From positions 62,001-126,000 of the forward strand of contig CADANC010000002.1 of the NCBI GenBank assembly GCA_902789225.1: a stretch of DNA of 64,000 bases. The letters are read 5' to 3'. The translations under genes and the position numbers were made by a program. The notes beneath the pieces are model-generated. The model made no database searches. It was not told the origin of the DNA and saw nothing but the letters and a program-made list of their open reading frames with translations. Source of the stretch: an uncultured Erysipelotrichaceae bacterium. GTDB taxonomy: Bacteria > Bacillota_I > Bacilli_A > RF39 > UBA660. This document shows positions 1-8,907 of this stretch, in pieces (the stretch's first letter is position 1; each line of letters opens with the position of its first letter).

Positions 1-653
1 ATTCTTTTTATATCATCTTTTGTTATTTTGTTTTCTCCTGCTTTTATAAGTATTCCTACCATATTTCTTACTTGATAACGTAGGAATCCATTTCCAGTAA
101 AAGTGATACATATAATATCATCTTTTTCTTCAACAGAGGCTTTATAAATTTCTCTTATACAATTTTCTTTTTCTTTGTTTTCTGTGACAAATGCTCTAAA
201 ATCATGAACTCCTATAAATTCTTTAATACATTCTTTCATATTATCTATATTTAATTCATGATTATATTGAAACATATAATTTCTTGTGATTGGGTTATAT
301 TCACCTATATTAATATAATACTTATATGTCTTTTCTTTCACATCATATCTTGCATTAAAATCATTATCCACAGTTTTTGTGGATATTATATGAATGTCAT
401 CTGGTAAAAATGTGTTTAATGCTCTCTTTAATTTGTATTCAGTAATGTCTACGTCTATGTCAATATGTGCATATTGGACAAGTGCATGTACACCTTTATC
501 TGTTCTTCCTGTCGCAACTAAATTTACCTTATTATCATTATTAACTTTCGTTGCTGCTTCTTCTATACATGACTGAATTGTTCTTTTATTTGGTTGTTTT
601 TGAAAACCTGTAAAATCTGTTCCATCATATGAAAATTTTATTAGGTATCTCAT
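1..653 (-). CDS. truA: tRNA pseudouridine synthase A (partial, C-terminus cut by window edge)
   Basis: Isomerises uridines 38-40 of tRNA anticodon stems to pseudouridine, in the cytoplasm. The reading frame starts at ATG 653 (MRYLIKFSYDGTDFTGFQKQ) behind the strong site AAGGGGGAAT. It shows the family hallmarks: the N-terminal FSYDGT strand and GRTDKGVHAL, which carries the catalytic Asp, near residue 52. It stays open to base 1, so about 217 residues are seen of the usual 245 or so. It follows two ECF-type ATPase genes, as in the Firmicutes order ecfA1-ecfA2-ecfT-truA, but ecfT is missing between them. The identification is firm; only the C-terminus is unseen. Confidence 0.93.
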   Translation of the reverse strand, partial: MRYLIKFSYDGTDFTGFQKQPNKRTIQSCIEEAATKVNNDNKVNLVATGRTDKGVHALVQYAHIDIDVDITEYKLKRALNTFLPDDIHIISTKTVDNDFNARYDVKEKTYKYYINIGEYNPITRNYMFQYNHELNIDNMKECIKEFIGVHDFRAFVTENKEKENCIREIYKASVEEKDDIICITFTGNGFLRYQVRNMVGILIKAGENKITKDDIKR

Positions 654-664
654 AATATTCCCCC

Positions 665-1444
665 TTAAATATGTTTATAAATATCTTTGATAGTATCTCT
701 AATATCTTGTAAATAATCTAATTTTATATTCTTTTTATTGTTTGCATTATACGTAAACATTACACTTTCTGGTATGTCAAATGCATTATCTTTTAAAAAT
801 TTTACATTCTTATATACTTCTTTTGTGTCACCTATTTTTACTATATTATTATTACTTATAAATATCATTTTCTTTGTATATTTATATAATTCATTTGAAT
901 CTGAACTTCCTAATATAATAGTTTTATTATATTGATCTGTCAATCTATTAAATAAAATATTTAATCTTTTTATATTCTTAATGTCTAAACTAAAGTAAGG
1001 TTCTTCTAATATTATTATTTCTGGATTAAATAGTAAAGAGACACTTACTCTTAATAAATTTCTTTCAGAAGTAGATAGATCCTTTATATATAGTTCTTTT
1101 TTATCTTTATTTATTCCTACTATAGTTAATGAATCTTCTATCTTTTTATTTATATTTTTTATTTGTAAATCATAATCTATTATTATCTTTTCTAGATAAT
1201 CTTCAACTTTTATGTCTAATTCATTTATCTTTTTTATATTAGTTATTTTATTTTGATAAAAAAATATATTTTTATTATTTAATTTGTTTTTATTAATAGT
1301 TACATTTGTATATTTATTTATTATATTGAAAATAGATAGAAATTCTTTGTATTTAGTTCCTGTAATACCATATATTGTATTTTCATTTAAACAAAAGTTA
1401 ATATTTTGTTTTTCATATTTATAATTTTTATATCTTATTTCCAT
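665..1444 (-). CDS. ecfA2: Degenerate ECF-transporter ATPase (EcfA2-like)
   Basis: About 259 residues with the outline of an ABC ATPase but poor catalytic motifs. The Walker A position reads GITGTKYKEF (residues 26-35), without the GK[ST] core. The signature is LSTSERN. Walker B is IIILEEPYFSLD, with Glu where the Mg-binding Asp should be, and no H-loop His is visible. Position between an EcfA1-like ATPase (10-base overlap) and truA argues that it descends from ecfA2, which energises vitamin or metal uptake. ecfT is not adjacent. It may be a structural subunit, a fast-evolving ATPase or an early pseudogene, although the full length without stops favours a retained protein. The symbol rests mainly on gene order. 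Confidence 0.6.
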   Translation of the reverse strand: MEIRYKNYKYEKQNINFCLNENTIYGITGTKYKEFLSIFNIINKYTNVTINKNKLNNKNIFFYQNKITNIKKINELDIKVEDYLEKIIIDYDLQIKNINKKIEDSLTIVGINKDKKELYIKDLSTSERNLLRVSVSLLFNPEIIILEEPYFSLDIKNIKRLNILFNRLTDQYNKTIILGSSDSNELYKYTKKMIFISNNNIVKIGDTKEVYKNVKFLKDNAFDIPESVMFTYNANNKKNIKLDYLQDIRDTIKDIYKHI

Positions 1445-2217
1445 AATTCATCTATCATCCTGTCTGTATCTAGTATTATTTCATCTATTAAATTATAATC
1501 TCTTAATTTAATAGATAAATCATACATAAATGGTAATTCTATACCATTCTTATTCAAAATATTATCTTTATTTAATACATCTTTTGGATTACCTTCTAAT
1601 ACTATTCCTTTTTTATTAATAACTATTAATTTATCACTTTCTAATGAATAATTTATATTTTTTATTGTCATAATAAATAATTTATTATTTTTATTTAAAT
1701 TAATTAAATTTATTATTCTATTCATAATTGTTTCACTACAATAATTATCTATATCATCTATTAAAATAACTTCATAATTACTTAGTATTTTTTTTATAAA
1801 CATTAAATATATTTTTTCTTCTAAACTTAAATTATTTATCTTTTTATTTCTATTATCATATAAATTATATTTTAATAAAGTGCTTTTTAAATATTCTTTA
1901 CTATAATTATTATTCTTTAATAGAATTAATTTTATTTCATTAGATATTGTTTCTTCTATAAAATCTATATTTCTTTCATCTAATAATGTAACTTTCTTTT
2001 TATAGTCTATTTTATCGTAATCTGAGAGTAATTTGTCATTTAGGTTTATGTCATCAATTAATTCTATTTCATTTGAAATTAGCCTTAATAAGGTACTTTT
2101 TCCGCATGAATTAGCTCCTGTTAAAGTGTAAAACTTATTTTTAGCGAAAGATATACTAAAATTATTTAGAATATCTTTATAATTAATCTTATTTAATTCT
2201 ATATAATTATTTATCAT
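1435..2217 (-). CDS. ecfA1: ECF-transporter ATPase (EcfA1-like), divergent catalytic motifs
   Basis: 260 residues from ATG 2217, chosen because AGGAGGA lies 5-6 bases upstream; an alternative start at 2244 has no ribosome site. Walker A is intact (GANSCGKST, residues 34-42). The signature is weak (LSLEE, 130-134), Walker B is VILIDDID with Asp in place of the catalytic Glu (154-155), and the H-loop His is replaced (TIKNI, about 184-188). The tail GIELPFMYDLSIKLRDYNL resembles the C-terminal region of EcfA proteins. It should bind ATP but hydrolyse it poorly. It pairs with the overlapping EcfA2-like gene, so a heterodimer is likely; the membrane partner EcfT must be elsewhere or lost. Confidence 0.65.
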   Translation of the reverse strand: MINNYIELNKINYKDILNNFSISFAKNKFYTLTGANSCGKSTLLRLISNEIELIDDINLNDKLLSDYDKIDYKKKVTLLDERNIDFIEETISNEIKLILLKNNNYSKEYLKSTLLKYNLYDNRNKKINNLSLEEKIYLMFIKKILSNYEVILIDDIDNYCSETIMNRIINLINLNKNNKLFIMTIKNINYSLESDKLIVINKKGIVLEGNPKDVLNKDNILNKNGIELPFMYDLSIKLRDYNLIDEIILDTDRMIDELWK

Positions 2218-2235
2218 ATCTTCCTCCTGATTAAT

Positions 2236-2260
2236 AAAAGTCAACTATTAGTTGACTTTT
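2236..2260 (-). terminator. Hairpin overlapping the stop codon of the short-chain dehydrogenase gene
   Basis: Perfect 10-bp inverted repeat AAAAGTCAAC / GTTGACTTTT around a 5-base loop. The TAA stop of the dehydrogenase gene lies in the loop. A short T-rich run follows on the minus strand, so it may be a weak terminator or an mRNA end-stabiliser rather than a complete stop before the ATPase genes. Confidence 0.55.
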
Positions 2261-3000
2261 TTCTTTTGAATATTATATGTCATTCTTAGTAGTAATTTAT
2301 TTGGAATAAATCTAATAAAGAATCTTATTAATTTCATAGTAAAGCCTGGTATTATTAATAATTTATTTTTAAACATATTATCAATTGCGTATTTAGCAAC
2401 TTTTTTGCTAGTCATAGGCTTAACCCCAAATTTTACTCCTGCGACATTATTGAAATTTGTATCTACTGGTCCTGGACAAAGAACTGATATATGAACGTTC
2501 TTTTTCTTTTTCTTTTCTTCATAGTATATAGCTTCACTTAAGTTATATACATATGATTTTGTTGCGTAATATGTAGCCATTAATGGTCCTGGTTGAAAAG
2601 CTGCTGAAGAAGCTACATTTAGTATATATCCACTATTTCTATCTTCCATATCTTTTAATATTAATTTAGTTAAAATATGAACAGCTTTAATATTTAGATC
2701 AATCATTTCTATCTCATCATTTAAATTAGTATCTGTAAAATTACCGAACTTACCGAATCCAGCATTGTTAATTAGAATGTCTATATTTTCTTTTTTAACT
2801 AAAGCATATAATTCTTTTACTTTTTGTTCGAAAGATAAATCTGCTACTATAACAGTAACTTTTGTAGGTAATTCTTTTTGAATCATTTCTAATTTTTCTT
2901 TTGATCTTGACACAAGAAATAATTCAACCTTTTTAGTCGATAAATACCTCGCCATATCAAGTCCAATTCCAGATGAGGCGCCTGTTATTAATGCTTTCAT
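2248..3000 (-). CDS. Short-chain dehydrogenase/reductase (YqjQ/DltE-like)
   Basis: 250-residue classical SDR. It has the Rossmann motif TGASSGIG (residues 7-14), the NNAG motif (about 79-82), a catalytic Ser in NVASSAAF and the YxxxK pair in TYYATKSYVY, then PGPVDTNF. The basic C-terminal end with a hydrophobic stretch (KLIRFFIRFIPNKLLLRM) suggests membrane association, as in YqjQ/DltE-type members. It probably reduces a carbonyl with NADPH; the substrate cannot be read from sequence. It has its own promoter downstream of the rplQ terminator and starts at ATG 3000 behind GAGGTG. It is not normally part of the ribosomal operon, so the neighbourhood tells little about its role. Confidence 0.85.
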   Translation of the reverse strand: MKALITGASSGIGLDMARYLSTKKVELFLVSRSKEKLEMIQKELPTKVTVIVADLSFEQKVKELYALVKKENIDILINNAGFGKFGNFTDTNLNDEIEMIDLNIKAVHILTKLILKDMEDRNSGYILNVASSAAFQPGPLMATYYATKSYVYNLSEAIYYEEKKKKKNVHISVLCPGPVDTNFNNVAGVKFGVKPMTSKKVAKYAIDNMFKNKLLIIPGFTMKLIRFFIRFIPNKLLLRMTYNIQKKKVN

Positions 3001-3021
3001 CTAATCACCTCATATATATTC

Positions 3022-3027
3022 ATTATA
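3022..3027 (-). promoter_or_regulatory. Extended -10 box for the dehydrogenase gene
   Basis: TGATATAAT on the minus strand, 22 bases before the start codon, with no convincing -35. It lies just downstream of the rplQ terminator, so the genes to the left form their own unit. Confidence 0.5.
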
Positions 3028-3088
3028 TCAAACAAACTAAATCATTTCTAGTTTTATACTACTTTTATTAATTTATAATACTTATAAT

Positions 3089-3120
3089 AAAAAACCTAAT
3101 TGTAAACAAATAGGTTTTTA
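3089..3120 (-). terminator. Intrinsic terminator of the S10-spc-alpha superoperon
   Basis: On the minus strand AAAAACCTA, a loop, then TAGGTTTTTT, directly after the rplQ stop codon. A stem of about 9 bp followed by a T-run makes this a canonical intrinsic terminator closing the ribosomal operon. Confidence 0.85.
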
Positions 3121-3127
3121 TTATTAA

Positions 3128-3610
3128 TTAAGCTTCTTCTTTATCAGCTTTTTTTGTTGCTTTCTTTTTTTCTACTTTTGCTTCGTCTTTTTTAGCTTCT
3201 TTTTTTTCTGCCTTTTTATCTTCTTTTTTAGTAGATTTTTTTTCTTCTTTCTTAGTTTCTGCTGGTCCTTCAACTAATTGAAGCATAACCATTAAGACAT
3301 TATCTCCACGTCTTTCATTAACTTTAAGAATTCGAGTATATCCACCGTTTCTGTTAGCATTACGAACTGCTAAATCATTAAATATTTTATTAACAACTTC
3401 TTTATCATTATGTAAGAATGCTAATGCTTTACGACGAGAAACTAAATCTCCTTTTTTTCCGTAAGTAATCATTTTATCAACAAATTTACGTACTTCTTTA
3501 GCTCTAGTTTCTGTAGTTGTAATAGATTCATTCATAACAACTTGTTTAGTTAGAGTTGCTAACATACTTCTTCTATGTTTATTGTCTCTTCCTAATTTTC
3601 TATATGCCAT
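3128..3610 (-). CDS. rplQ: 50S ribosomal protein L17 with charged C-terminal tail
   Basis: Large-subunit protein near the peptide exit tunnel. Residues 1-117 match bacterial L17 ([20 protein letters not shown] start, [17 protein letters not shown] in the middle). Residues from about 118 to 160 form an added tail made almost entirely of Lys, Glu, Asp and Ala. The usual length is about 120 residues, so the tail is a lineage-specific extension of about 40. It is the last gene of the superoperon, 12 bases after rpoA, as in Bacillus. The tail may aid RNA contacts or be nearly neutral drift. Confidence 0.97.
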   Translation of the reverse strand: MAYRKLGRDNKHRRSMLATLTKQVVMNESITTTETRAKEVRKFVDKMITYGKKGDLVSRRKALAFLHNDKEVVNKIFNDLAVRNANRNGGYTRILKVNERRGDNVLMVMLQLVEGPAETKKEEKKSTKKEDKKAEKKEAKKDEAKVEKKKATKKADKEEA

Positions 3611-3622
3611 AACTATTTCCTC

Positions 3623-4576
3623 CTATTTATCATCATCACGTAAAACTAGGCCTAATTCTCTTATTTTGTCTAAAACTTCTTTTAGTGATTTCTTACCTAA
3701 ATTACGAATTTTCATCATTTCAGATTCACTCTTATTTACTAAATCTTGTAAAGTGTGAATTCCATCTCTTTTTAGACAGTTATAAGCTCTAACTGAGAAA
3801 TCTAAATCTTCAATTGGAGTTTCTAAAGCTTTTGCTTTAGGATCTTCTGTCTTTTCAACCATCATTTCACTAACGTTAGCTATTTCTGATAAATCAGTTA
3901 AAATTGTGAAATGTTCGATTAATATTTTTGAAGCTAAAGCTACTGCTTCTTCAGGTTTAATAGATCCGTTAGTCCAAACATCTAAAATTAATTTATCATA
4001 ATTTTCGTTTTGACCAACTCTAGCATCTTCTCTACTATAAGCTACTTTTTCAATAGGAGTATAGTTTGAGTCTACTGCTATTTCTCCTGTTTTATTTATA
4101 TTATAAATTTTTTTGTTTTCTTCACTTGTTACATATCCTCTACCATTAGTGATAGTGATATCCATATTAAGTGTAGCATCTTTAGCTAAATGAGCAATTA
4201 CTTGATCAGGATTAATGATTTCAATATCAGCATCATGAGTAATATCAGCTGCTGTTACTTCTCCTTCACGAGTAACATTTAAATGTACTGTTTTAGCTTC
4301 ATTAGAATAATTTTTAAATACTACTGATTTTAAATTTAATATAATTGTCATTACATCTTCATAAACACCTTCAATAGTTTGGAATTCATGAAGTACTTTG
4401 TCTACTTTTACGCAACTAATTGCACTACCTGGTAATGATGATAACATTACTCTTCTTAAGGCGTTTCCTAATGTAGTACCAAATCCTCTTTCTAATGGTT
4501 CTAATTCAAATCTTCCATAGAAATTATTTTCTACTGAATCAACTATTTTATATACTGGTTTTTCAAATTGTAACAT
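3623..4576 (-). CDS. rpoA: DNA-directed RNA polymerase subunit alpha
   Basis: 317 residues, the family's usual length. The N-terminal assembly domain contains GFGTTLGNALRRVMLSSLPG (about residues 32-51), which dimerises and holds beta and beta-prime. The C-terminal domain (about 245-310) has SVRAYNCLKRDGI and LGKKSLKEVLDKI, the helix-hairpin-helix region that binds UP elements and activators. It sits in the alpha operon between rpsK and rplQ, 42 bases after rpsK. Essential core enzyme; nothing odd. Confidence 0.98.
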   Translation of the reverse strand: MLQFEKPVYKIVDSVENNFYGRFELEPLERGFGTTLGNALRRVMLSSLPGSAISCVKVDKVLHEFQTIEGVYEDVMTIILNLKSVVFKNYSNEAKTVHLNVTREGEVTAADITHDADIEIINPDQVIAHLAKDATLNMDITITNGRGYVTSEENKKIYNINKTGEIAVDSNYTPIEKVAYSREDARVGQNENYDKLILDVWTNGSIKPEEAVALASKILIEHFTILTDLSEIANVSEMMVEKTEDPKAKALETPIEDLDFSVRAYNCLKRDGIHTLQDLVNKSESEMMKIRNLGKKSLKEVLDKIRELGLVLRDDDK

Positions 4577-4618
4577 GAAACTAACCTCCCTTTATTTATT
4601 ACCAATGTTATTCCTTTT

Positions 4619-5002
4619 CTAACCACGTGGACGTTTTGGTGGACGACATCCATTGTGTGGTATTGGTGTAACATCAGATATAGCTGTAACTTCTAGCCCA
4701 GCTGTTTGAAGTGATCTAATTGCTGTCTCACGTCCTGGTCCTAAACCTTTTACACGAGCTTCAACTTTACGCATTCCCATATCATATGCAGCACGTCCTG
4801 CAGCTTCTGCAGCACTACCAGCAGCGAATGGTGTTGATTTCTTACTACCTTTATAACCGATAGCTCCAGCTGATGCCCAACTTATTACATTACCATCTAA
4901 ATCAGTTATGGTTATAATTGTATTATTAAATGTTGAATGAATATTAGCTATTCCTTCAGGCACATTTTTCTTAACTTTTCTTTTTCTAGTTTTATAAGCC
5001 AT
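4619..5002 (-). CDS. rpsK: 30S ribosomal protein S11
   Basis: 127 residues. Contains the conserved [14 protein letters not shown] block and the C-terminal [18 protein letters not shown] signature. It lies on the platform of the small subunit near the E site and the Shine-Dalgarno helix. Order rpsM-rpsK-rpoA is the Bacillus alpha operon. Start ATG 5002 is preceded by AGGAGG. Length and motifs are ordinary. Confidence 0.98.
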   Translation of the reverse strand: MAYKTRKRKVKKNVPEGIANIHSTFNNTIITITDLDGNVISWASAGAIGYKGSKKSTPFAAGSAAEAAGRAAYDMGMRKVEARVKGLGPGRETAIRSLQTAGLEVTAISDVTPIPHNGCRPPKRPRG

Positions 5003-5030
5003 AAGTTTAACCTCCTCTAACTATAAATTA

Positions 5031-5399
5031 TTAAGCTTTCTTCTTATTAGCAACTACTTTTCCTCTACCTTTACGAGTACGAGCATTAGTAATTGTTCTT
5101 TGACCGCGAACTGGTAAACCTTTTCTATGACGGCTTCCTTGATATGAATTTATTTCCATCTTAGTTTTGATGTTCATATTAACTTCACGACGAAGTTCAC
5201 CTTCAGTTAAATGATTATTTAATTCATCACGAATTTTTAATAAATCATCACTTGATAAATCCTTTGTTTTTGTTGTAGGATCAATATTTACTTTATCTAA
5301 AATTGTTAATGCAAGTTTTCTTCCTATACCATAGATATATGTTAATGATATACATATTTGTTTATCATTTGGAATATCTACACCTTTAATACGTGCCAT
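5031..5399 (-). CDS. rpsM: 30S ribosomal protein S13
   Basis: 122 residues starting MARIKGVDIPNDKQICISLTY, with YIYGIGRKLA and the basic tail GLPVRGQRTITNARTRKGRG that reaches toward the P-site tRNA. It forms the head of the small subunit and contacts L5 across the subunit bridge. It follows rpmJ by 19 bases and precedes rpsK, the standard order. Confidence 0.98.
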   Translation of the reverse strand: MARIKGVDIPNDKQICISLTYIYGIGRKLALTILDKVNIDPTTKTKDLSSDDLLKIRDELNNHLTEGELRREVNMNIKTKMEINSYQGSRHRKGLPVRGQRTITNARTRKGRGKVVANKKKA

Positions 5400-5418
5400 T
5401 CAATACACCTCCTAATAA

Positions 5419-5532
5419 TTATCCTTGAACTTGTTTATGCTTTGGATTTTCACAGATAACTCTTATTTTTCCTTTTCTTTTTACAATTTTGCATTTATCA
5501 CATATTGGTTTTACTGATGCTTTAACTTTCAT
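5419..5532 (-). CDS. rpmJ: 50S ribosomal protein L36 (zinc-binding type)
   Basis: 37 residues ([20 protein letters not shown] at the start, ending KHKQVQG). Zinc ligands Cys11, Cys14, Cys27 and His32 are all present, so this is the zinc-dependent form. It lies between infA (14 bases) and rpsM (19 bases), exactly as in Bacillus. AGGAGG precedes the start by a few bases. Confidence 0.97.
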   Translation of the reverse strand: MKVKASVKPICDKCKIVKRKGKIRVICENPKHKQVQG

Positions 5533-5546
5533 TTTTATCCCTCCTA

Positions 5547-5762
5547 TTATTTACGATAGGTTATACGCCCACGTGTTAAATCATAAGGCGAAAGTTCTAT
5601 CATTACGGTATCTCCTGCTAAGATACGAATATAGTTCATTCGTATTTTACCAGAAACGTGAGCTTCCACAATGTAACCATTCTCAAGTTGTACTTTAAAT
5701 TTTCCGCCTGGTATTATTTCTAGAACTTTACCTTCAACTTCAATTGTATCTTCCTTAGCCAT
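5547..5762 (-). CDS. infA: Translation initiation factor IF-1
   Basis: 71-residue single OB-fold protein ([20 protein letters not shown], then [14 protein letters not shown] and RGRITYRK at the end). It occupies the A site during initiation and promotes IF-2 and IF-3 action. The start overlaps the map stop by 8 bases, so translation of the two is probably coupled. Length matches the family (about 72). Confidence 0.98.
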   Translation of the reverse strand: MAKEDTIEVEGKVLEIIPGGKFKVQLENGYIVEAHVSGKIRMNYIRILAGDTVMIELSPYDLTRGRITYRK

Positions 5763-6513
5763 TTTTTATCTCTCCTGTTAAAATTTCATATCCATCTTTA
5801 GTTACTACTACTGTATGTTCGTAGTGACCAGCTAGACTTTTATCTTGTGTTTCTACAGTCCAATTATTTTCATGTAAAAATACTTTTGGACTTCCCATTG
5901 TTAACATTGGTTCTATTGCGATAACCATTCCTTCTCTTAATTTAGGTCCTGTTCCTGCTTCTCCATAGTTTGGAACTTCAGGATCTTCGTGAACATCTGT
6001 TCCTACTCCATGTCCACATAACTCTCTTACTACACCTAAATTATGTTCTTTTGCATACTCTTCTATTGCATGAGATATGTCACCAATTCGATTACCTGGT
6101 TTAACTTGTTCTAAACCAACATACAATGCTTTTTCTGTGTGTTCCATGATGTATTTTGCATCATCAGATACTTCTCCGACTGCATATGTCCATCCGGAAT
6201 CACCATGATATCCTTTCCAGCAAGCTCCTATATCCATTGTTAAGATATCGCCATTTTTTAATTTTCTCTTACTTGGAAAGCCATGAACTACCTCAGAATT
6301 TACACTCATACAAATTCCTGCTGGAAAGCCTTCATAGCCTTTAAATGATGGTGTACACCCTTGAGATATTATATATTCTTCTCCCAATCTATTTAATTCC
6401 TCAGTAGTTATTCCCTCTTTAACAAATGGCTTTAAATACTGATGAGTTTTATAGACAACATTTCCAGCAATTCTAAGAAGTTCTACTTCTCTTGGACTCT
6501 TAATTGTAATCAT
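5755..6513 (-). CDS. map: Methionine aminopeptidase, type I
   Basis: 252 residues. Removes the N-terminal Met from nascent proteins. The five metal ligands can be placed: Asp in TMDIGAC, Asp in YHGDSGW, His in [14 protein letters not shown], Glu in IAIEPML and Glu in [16 protein letters not shown]. The conserved His in VVHGFPS is also present. It follows adk by 12 bases and overlaps infA, the Bacillus spc-operon order. Ordinary type Ia enzyme without an extra N-terminal zinc finger. Confidence 0.97.
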   Translation of the reverse strand: MITIKSPREVELLRIAGNVVYKTHQYLKPFVKEGITTEELNRLGEEYIISQGCTPSFKGYEGFPAGICMSVNSEVVHGFPSKRKLKNGDILTMDIGACWKGYHGDSGWTYAVGEVSDDAKYIMEHTEKALYVGLEQVKPGNRIGDISHAIEEYAKEHNLGVVRELCGHGVGTDVHEDPEVPNYGEAGTGPKLREGMVIAIEPMLTMGSPKVFLHENNWTVETQDKSLAGHYEHTVVVTKDGYEILTGEIKNG

Positions 6514-6525
6514 AAGTTCATCCCC

Positions 6526-7182
6526 TTAATCATTACTAATAACCCTGTCTACCTCTTCAGCAACTTCATCTATGGAAGATGCTCCGTTGATTTTATGCAA
6601 TACACCTTTTTTTTCATAATAATCAATGATTGGTTCAGTCTTTTCAATATACATATTATATCTATTATTGAATGATTCTAAATTATCATCATCTCTTTGA
6701 TATAATTTTCCTCCACATTTGTCACAAACTGACTCTTGTTTTGGTGATGATGCTGGATCATTGATGTTATAAATAGTATTGCATTCTTCACATAATCTTC
6801 TTCCAGTAATTCTTTTTTCTAAGACATCTCTATCTATATCTAATAAAATTACTGTTCCTATGTCATAACCTAGTTTATCTAAAATCTTATCATATTCTTT
6901 AGCTTGTTCTAGATTTCTAGGAAATCCATCAATTATGTATCCATTCTTGCAATCATCTTTAGCAAGTCTATCTTCTATAAGTTGATAAGTGATTTCATCT
7001 TTTACAAGTCCACCACTTTTTAGAGTTTCTCTAACATAGTTTCCTACTTCGCTGTCTTCCTTTGATATTTCTCTTAAAATATCTCCAGTTGAAATATGTG
7101 GTAAATGGTACTTTTTAACTATTATTTCAGCTTGAGTACCCTTTCCAGCAGCAGGTGGTGCTATAAACATAATATTCTTCAT
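6526..7182 (-). CDS. adk: Adenylate kinase with altered P-loop
   Basis: 218 residues. Interconverts ATP + AMP and 2 ADP. It carries the AMP-binding STGD and DGFPRNLEQA motifs, and the Gram-positive lid with a Cys4 zinc site (CEEC about residue 130 and CDKC about 154). The P-loop reads IAPPAAGKGTQ: the first Walker Gly and a second Gly (positions 8 and 11) are both Ala, while GKGT is kept. The translated bases are unambiguous. Activity is still likely because the Lys and Thr remain. Position secY-adk-map is standard. Confidence 0.95.
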   Translation of the reverse strand: MKNIMFIAPPAAGKGTQAEIIVKKYHLPHISTGDILREISKEDSEVGNYVRETLKSGGLVKDEITYQLIEDRLAKDDCKNGYIIDGFPRNLEQAKEYDKILDKLGYDIGTVILLDIDRDVLEKRITGRRLCEECNTIYNINDPASSPKQESVCDKCGGKLYQRDDDNLESFNNRYNMYIEKTEPIIDYYEKKGVLHKINGASSIDEVAEEVDRVISND

Positions 7183-7190
7183 ATAATTTA

Positions 7191-8462
7191 TTACCTTCTA
7201 CTATATCCTTTTTTATAACTTCTAGTTAATAGGCTACCTTCTAATTGTTTATATGTTTCTAAAGCTACTCCAACTACGATTAATAATCCTGTTCCACCAA
7301 CTGAAACAGATGTTGGTAATGTAGTAAACTTTGAAAATATAATTGGAAGTGCAGCTAATATTGCCAAGAAAGTTGCGCCTAAGATTGTTATTCTTGATAA
7401 AATCTTAGTCAAATATTTTTTTGTTTCTTCTCCAGGTTTAATTCCTGGTATATATCCACCATTTTCTTGTAGGTTCTTTGAAAATTCTTCTGGCTTGATT
7501 GCTACAAAAGTGTAGAAATAAGCAAATATAAATATAAATAATATATATAATACAAAACCTACTGGTGTAGTATAACTTAAATATTTTTGTACAAATAAAC
7601 TAAATCCTTCTTTATTAACTACTGTTGCAATTATTGATGGTACTGATAATAATGCTGAAGCAAAGATTACTGGCATAACTCCTGATGAGTTAAGTTTTAC
7701 TGGCATAAAGCTTGATGCATTATTACCATAACTTGTAGATTTATTCGCATATTGAATTGGAATTCTTCTTTCAGAATTTTCTACAAATACAACTCCTACT
7801 ATAATTGCTAAATAAATAATTACGAATATTAAGAATTTTACTATTCCTAATGTTATTACTTGAGCTGTTCCACTAAATGTAATTAAATCTTTGAATACAT
7901 CAATGAACATTTGTGGTAGAGTTGCTATAATACCAGCCATGATTATTAAACTTATTCCGTTTCCTAATCCTTTTTTGCTTATTTGATCACCTAACCATAA
8001 TAGGAAAGATGTACCAGCTGTTAATACTAATGCAATATATAGATATTGTGTAGGTGAAGCATTCTTTCCAAAGAAAGCAAATGCAAATGCATAACCTTCA
8101 ATAAAAGCAAATGCGATACCAAAATATCTAGATAATTGATTTAGTTTTTGTCTACCTGTAGCACCTTGCTTAGCTAATTCAGAGAAGTATGGTACTACAT
8201 CCATTTCTAATAATTGCATAATAATTTGAGCAGTGATATAAGGCATTACACCTAGAGCAAATATAGAGAAATTTCTAAGTGCTCCACCACCCATAGTATT
8301 TAATAATTCTAGGAAACCTAGATTATTTGCTACATTTTCTGTGCCAGGTACTCTAATAGAGATTCCAAGTATAAATATAAACAACATTCCTAATGTGTAA
8401 TAAATTCTAATTCTTAAGTCTTTATTTTCTTTAGTAAATAATTGTTTTAGTACTTTGAACAT
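7191..8462 (-). CDS. secY: Protein translocase subunit SecY
   Basis: 423 residues with about ten hydrophobic transmembrane segments. It forms the protein-conducting channel of the Sec translocon with SecE and SecG. Recognisable blocks are MPYITAQIIMQLL (plug and second helix region), ENSERRIPIQYA in the cytosolic loop, NSSGVMPVIFASALL and KPEEFSKNLQENGGYIPGI, all typical. It starts one base after rplO ends, indicating coupled translation. Nothing unusual. Confidence 0.97.
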   Translation of the reverse strand: MFKVLKQLFTKENKDLRIRIYYTLGMLFIFILGISIRVPGTENVANNLGFLELLNTMGGGALRNFSIFALGVMPYITAQIIMQLLEMDVVPYFSELAKQGATGRQKLNQLSRYFGIAFAFIEGYAFAFAFFGKNASPTQYLYIALVLTAGTSFLLWLGDQISKKGLGNGISLIIMAGIIATLPQMFIDVFKDLITFSGTAQVITLGIVKFLIFVIIYLAIIVGVVFVENSERRIPIQYANKSTSYGNNASSFMPVKLNSSGVMPVIFASALLSVPSIIATVVNKEGFSLFVQKYLSYTTPVGFVLYILFIFIFAYFYTFVAIKPEEFSKNLQENGGYIPGIKPGEETKKYLTKILSRITILGATFLAILAALPIIFSKFTTLPTSVSVGGTGLLIVVGVALETYKQLEGSLLTRSYKKGYSRR

Positions 8463-8463
8463 A

Positions 8464-8907
8464 TTAGATCACCTCAGCTTTACTTCCTGCTTCCTTGATC
8501 TTTTCTAATGCGCTATCAGAAAATTTATTTGCTTGAATAGTTAATTTCTTTTCTAATTTACCATTTCCAAGAATTTTAACTCCATCTAATGTTTTTCTAA
8601 TAATTCTTTTATCTTTTAATAATGCAGGTGTTACAACAGTTCCATCTTCGAACACATTTAATGCTTCTACATTTACTGTAGTATATCTAGTTCTGAATTT
8701 TGCGTTCTTGAAACCTCTCTTTGGTAATCTTCTGTATAATGGTGATTGTCCACCTTCAAATACAGGATTAATGCTTACACCGCTACGTGCTTTTTGTCCT
8801 TTTTGTCCGCGACCACTTGTTTTACCAAGACCACTACCTGATCCACGTCCAACACGTTTTTTTGAATGTGTAGCTCCGATATTTCTTTCTAATTCATGTA
8901 ATTTCAT
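8464..8907 (-). CDS. rplO: 50S ribosomal protein L15
   Basis: 147 residues. Glycine- and arginine-rich N-terminal extension ([20 protein letters not shown], about residues 17-36) that threads into 23S rRNA, followed by the globular part ending in [12 protein letters not shown]. The start overlaps the rpsE stop by one base. In Bacillus, rpmD (L30) lies between rpsE and rplO; here there is no room for it. Confidence 0.97.
   Translation of the reverse strand: MKLHELERNIGATHSKKRVGRGSGSGLGKTSGRGQKGQKARSGVSINPVFEGGQSPLYRRLPKRGFKNAKFRTRYTTVNVEALNVFEDGTVVTPALLKDKRIIRKTLDGVKILGNGKLEKKLTIQANKFSDSALEKIKEAGSKAEVI

Noticed and set aside
1435-2244. Longer EcfA1-like start at 2244
   Set aside because: It would put the AGGAGGA ribosome site inside the coding sequence; ATG 2217 is well placed after it.
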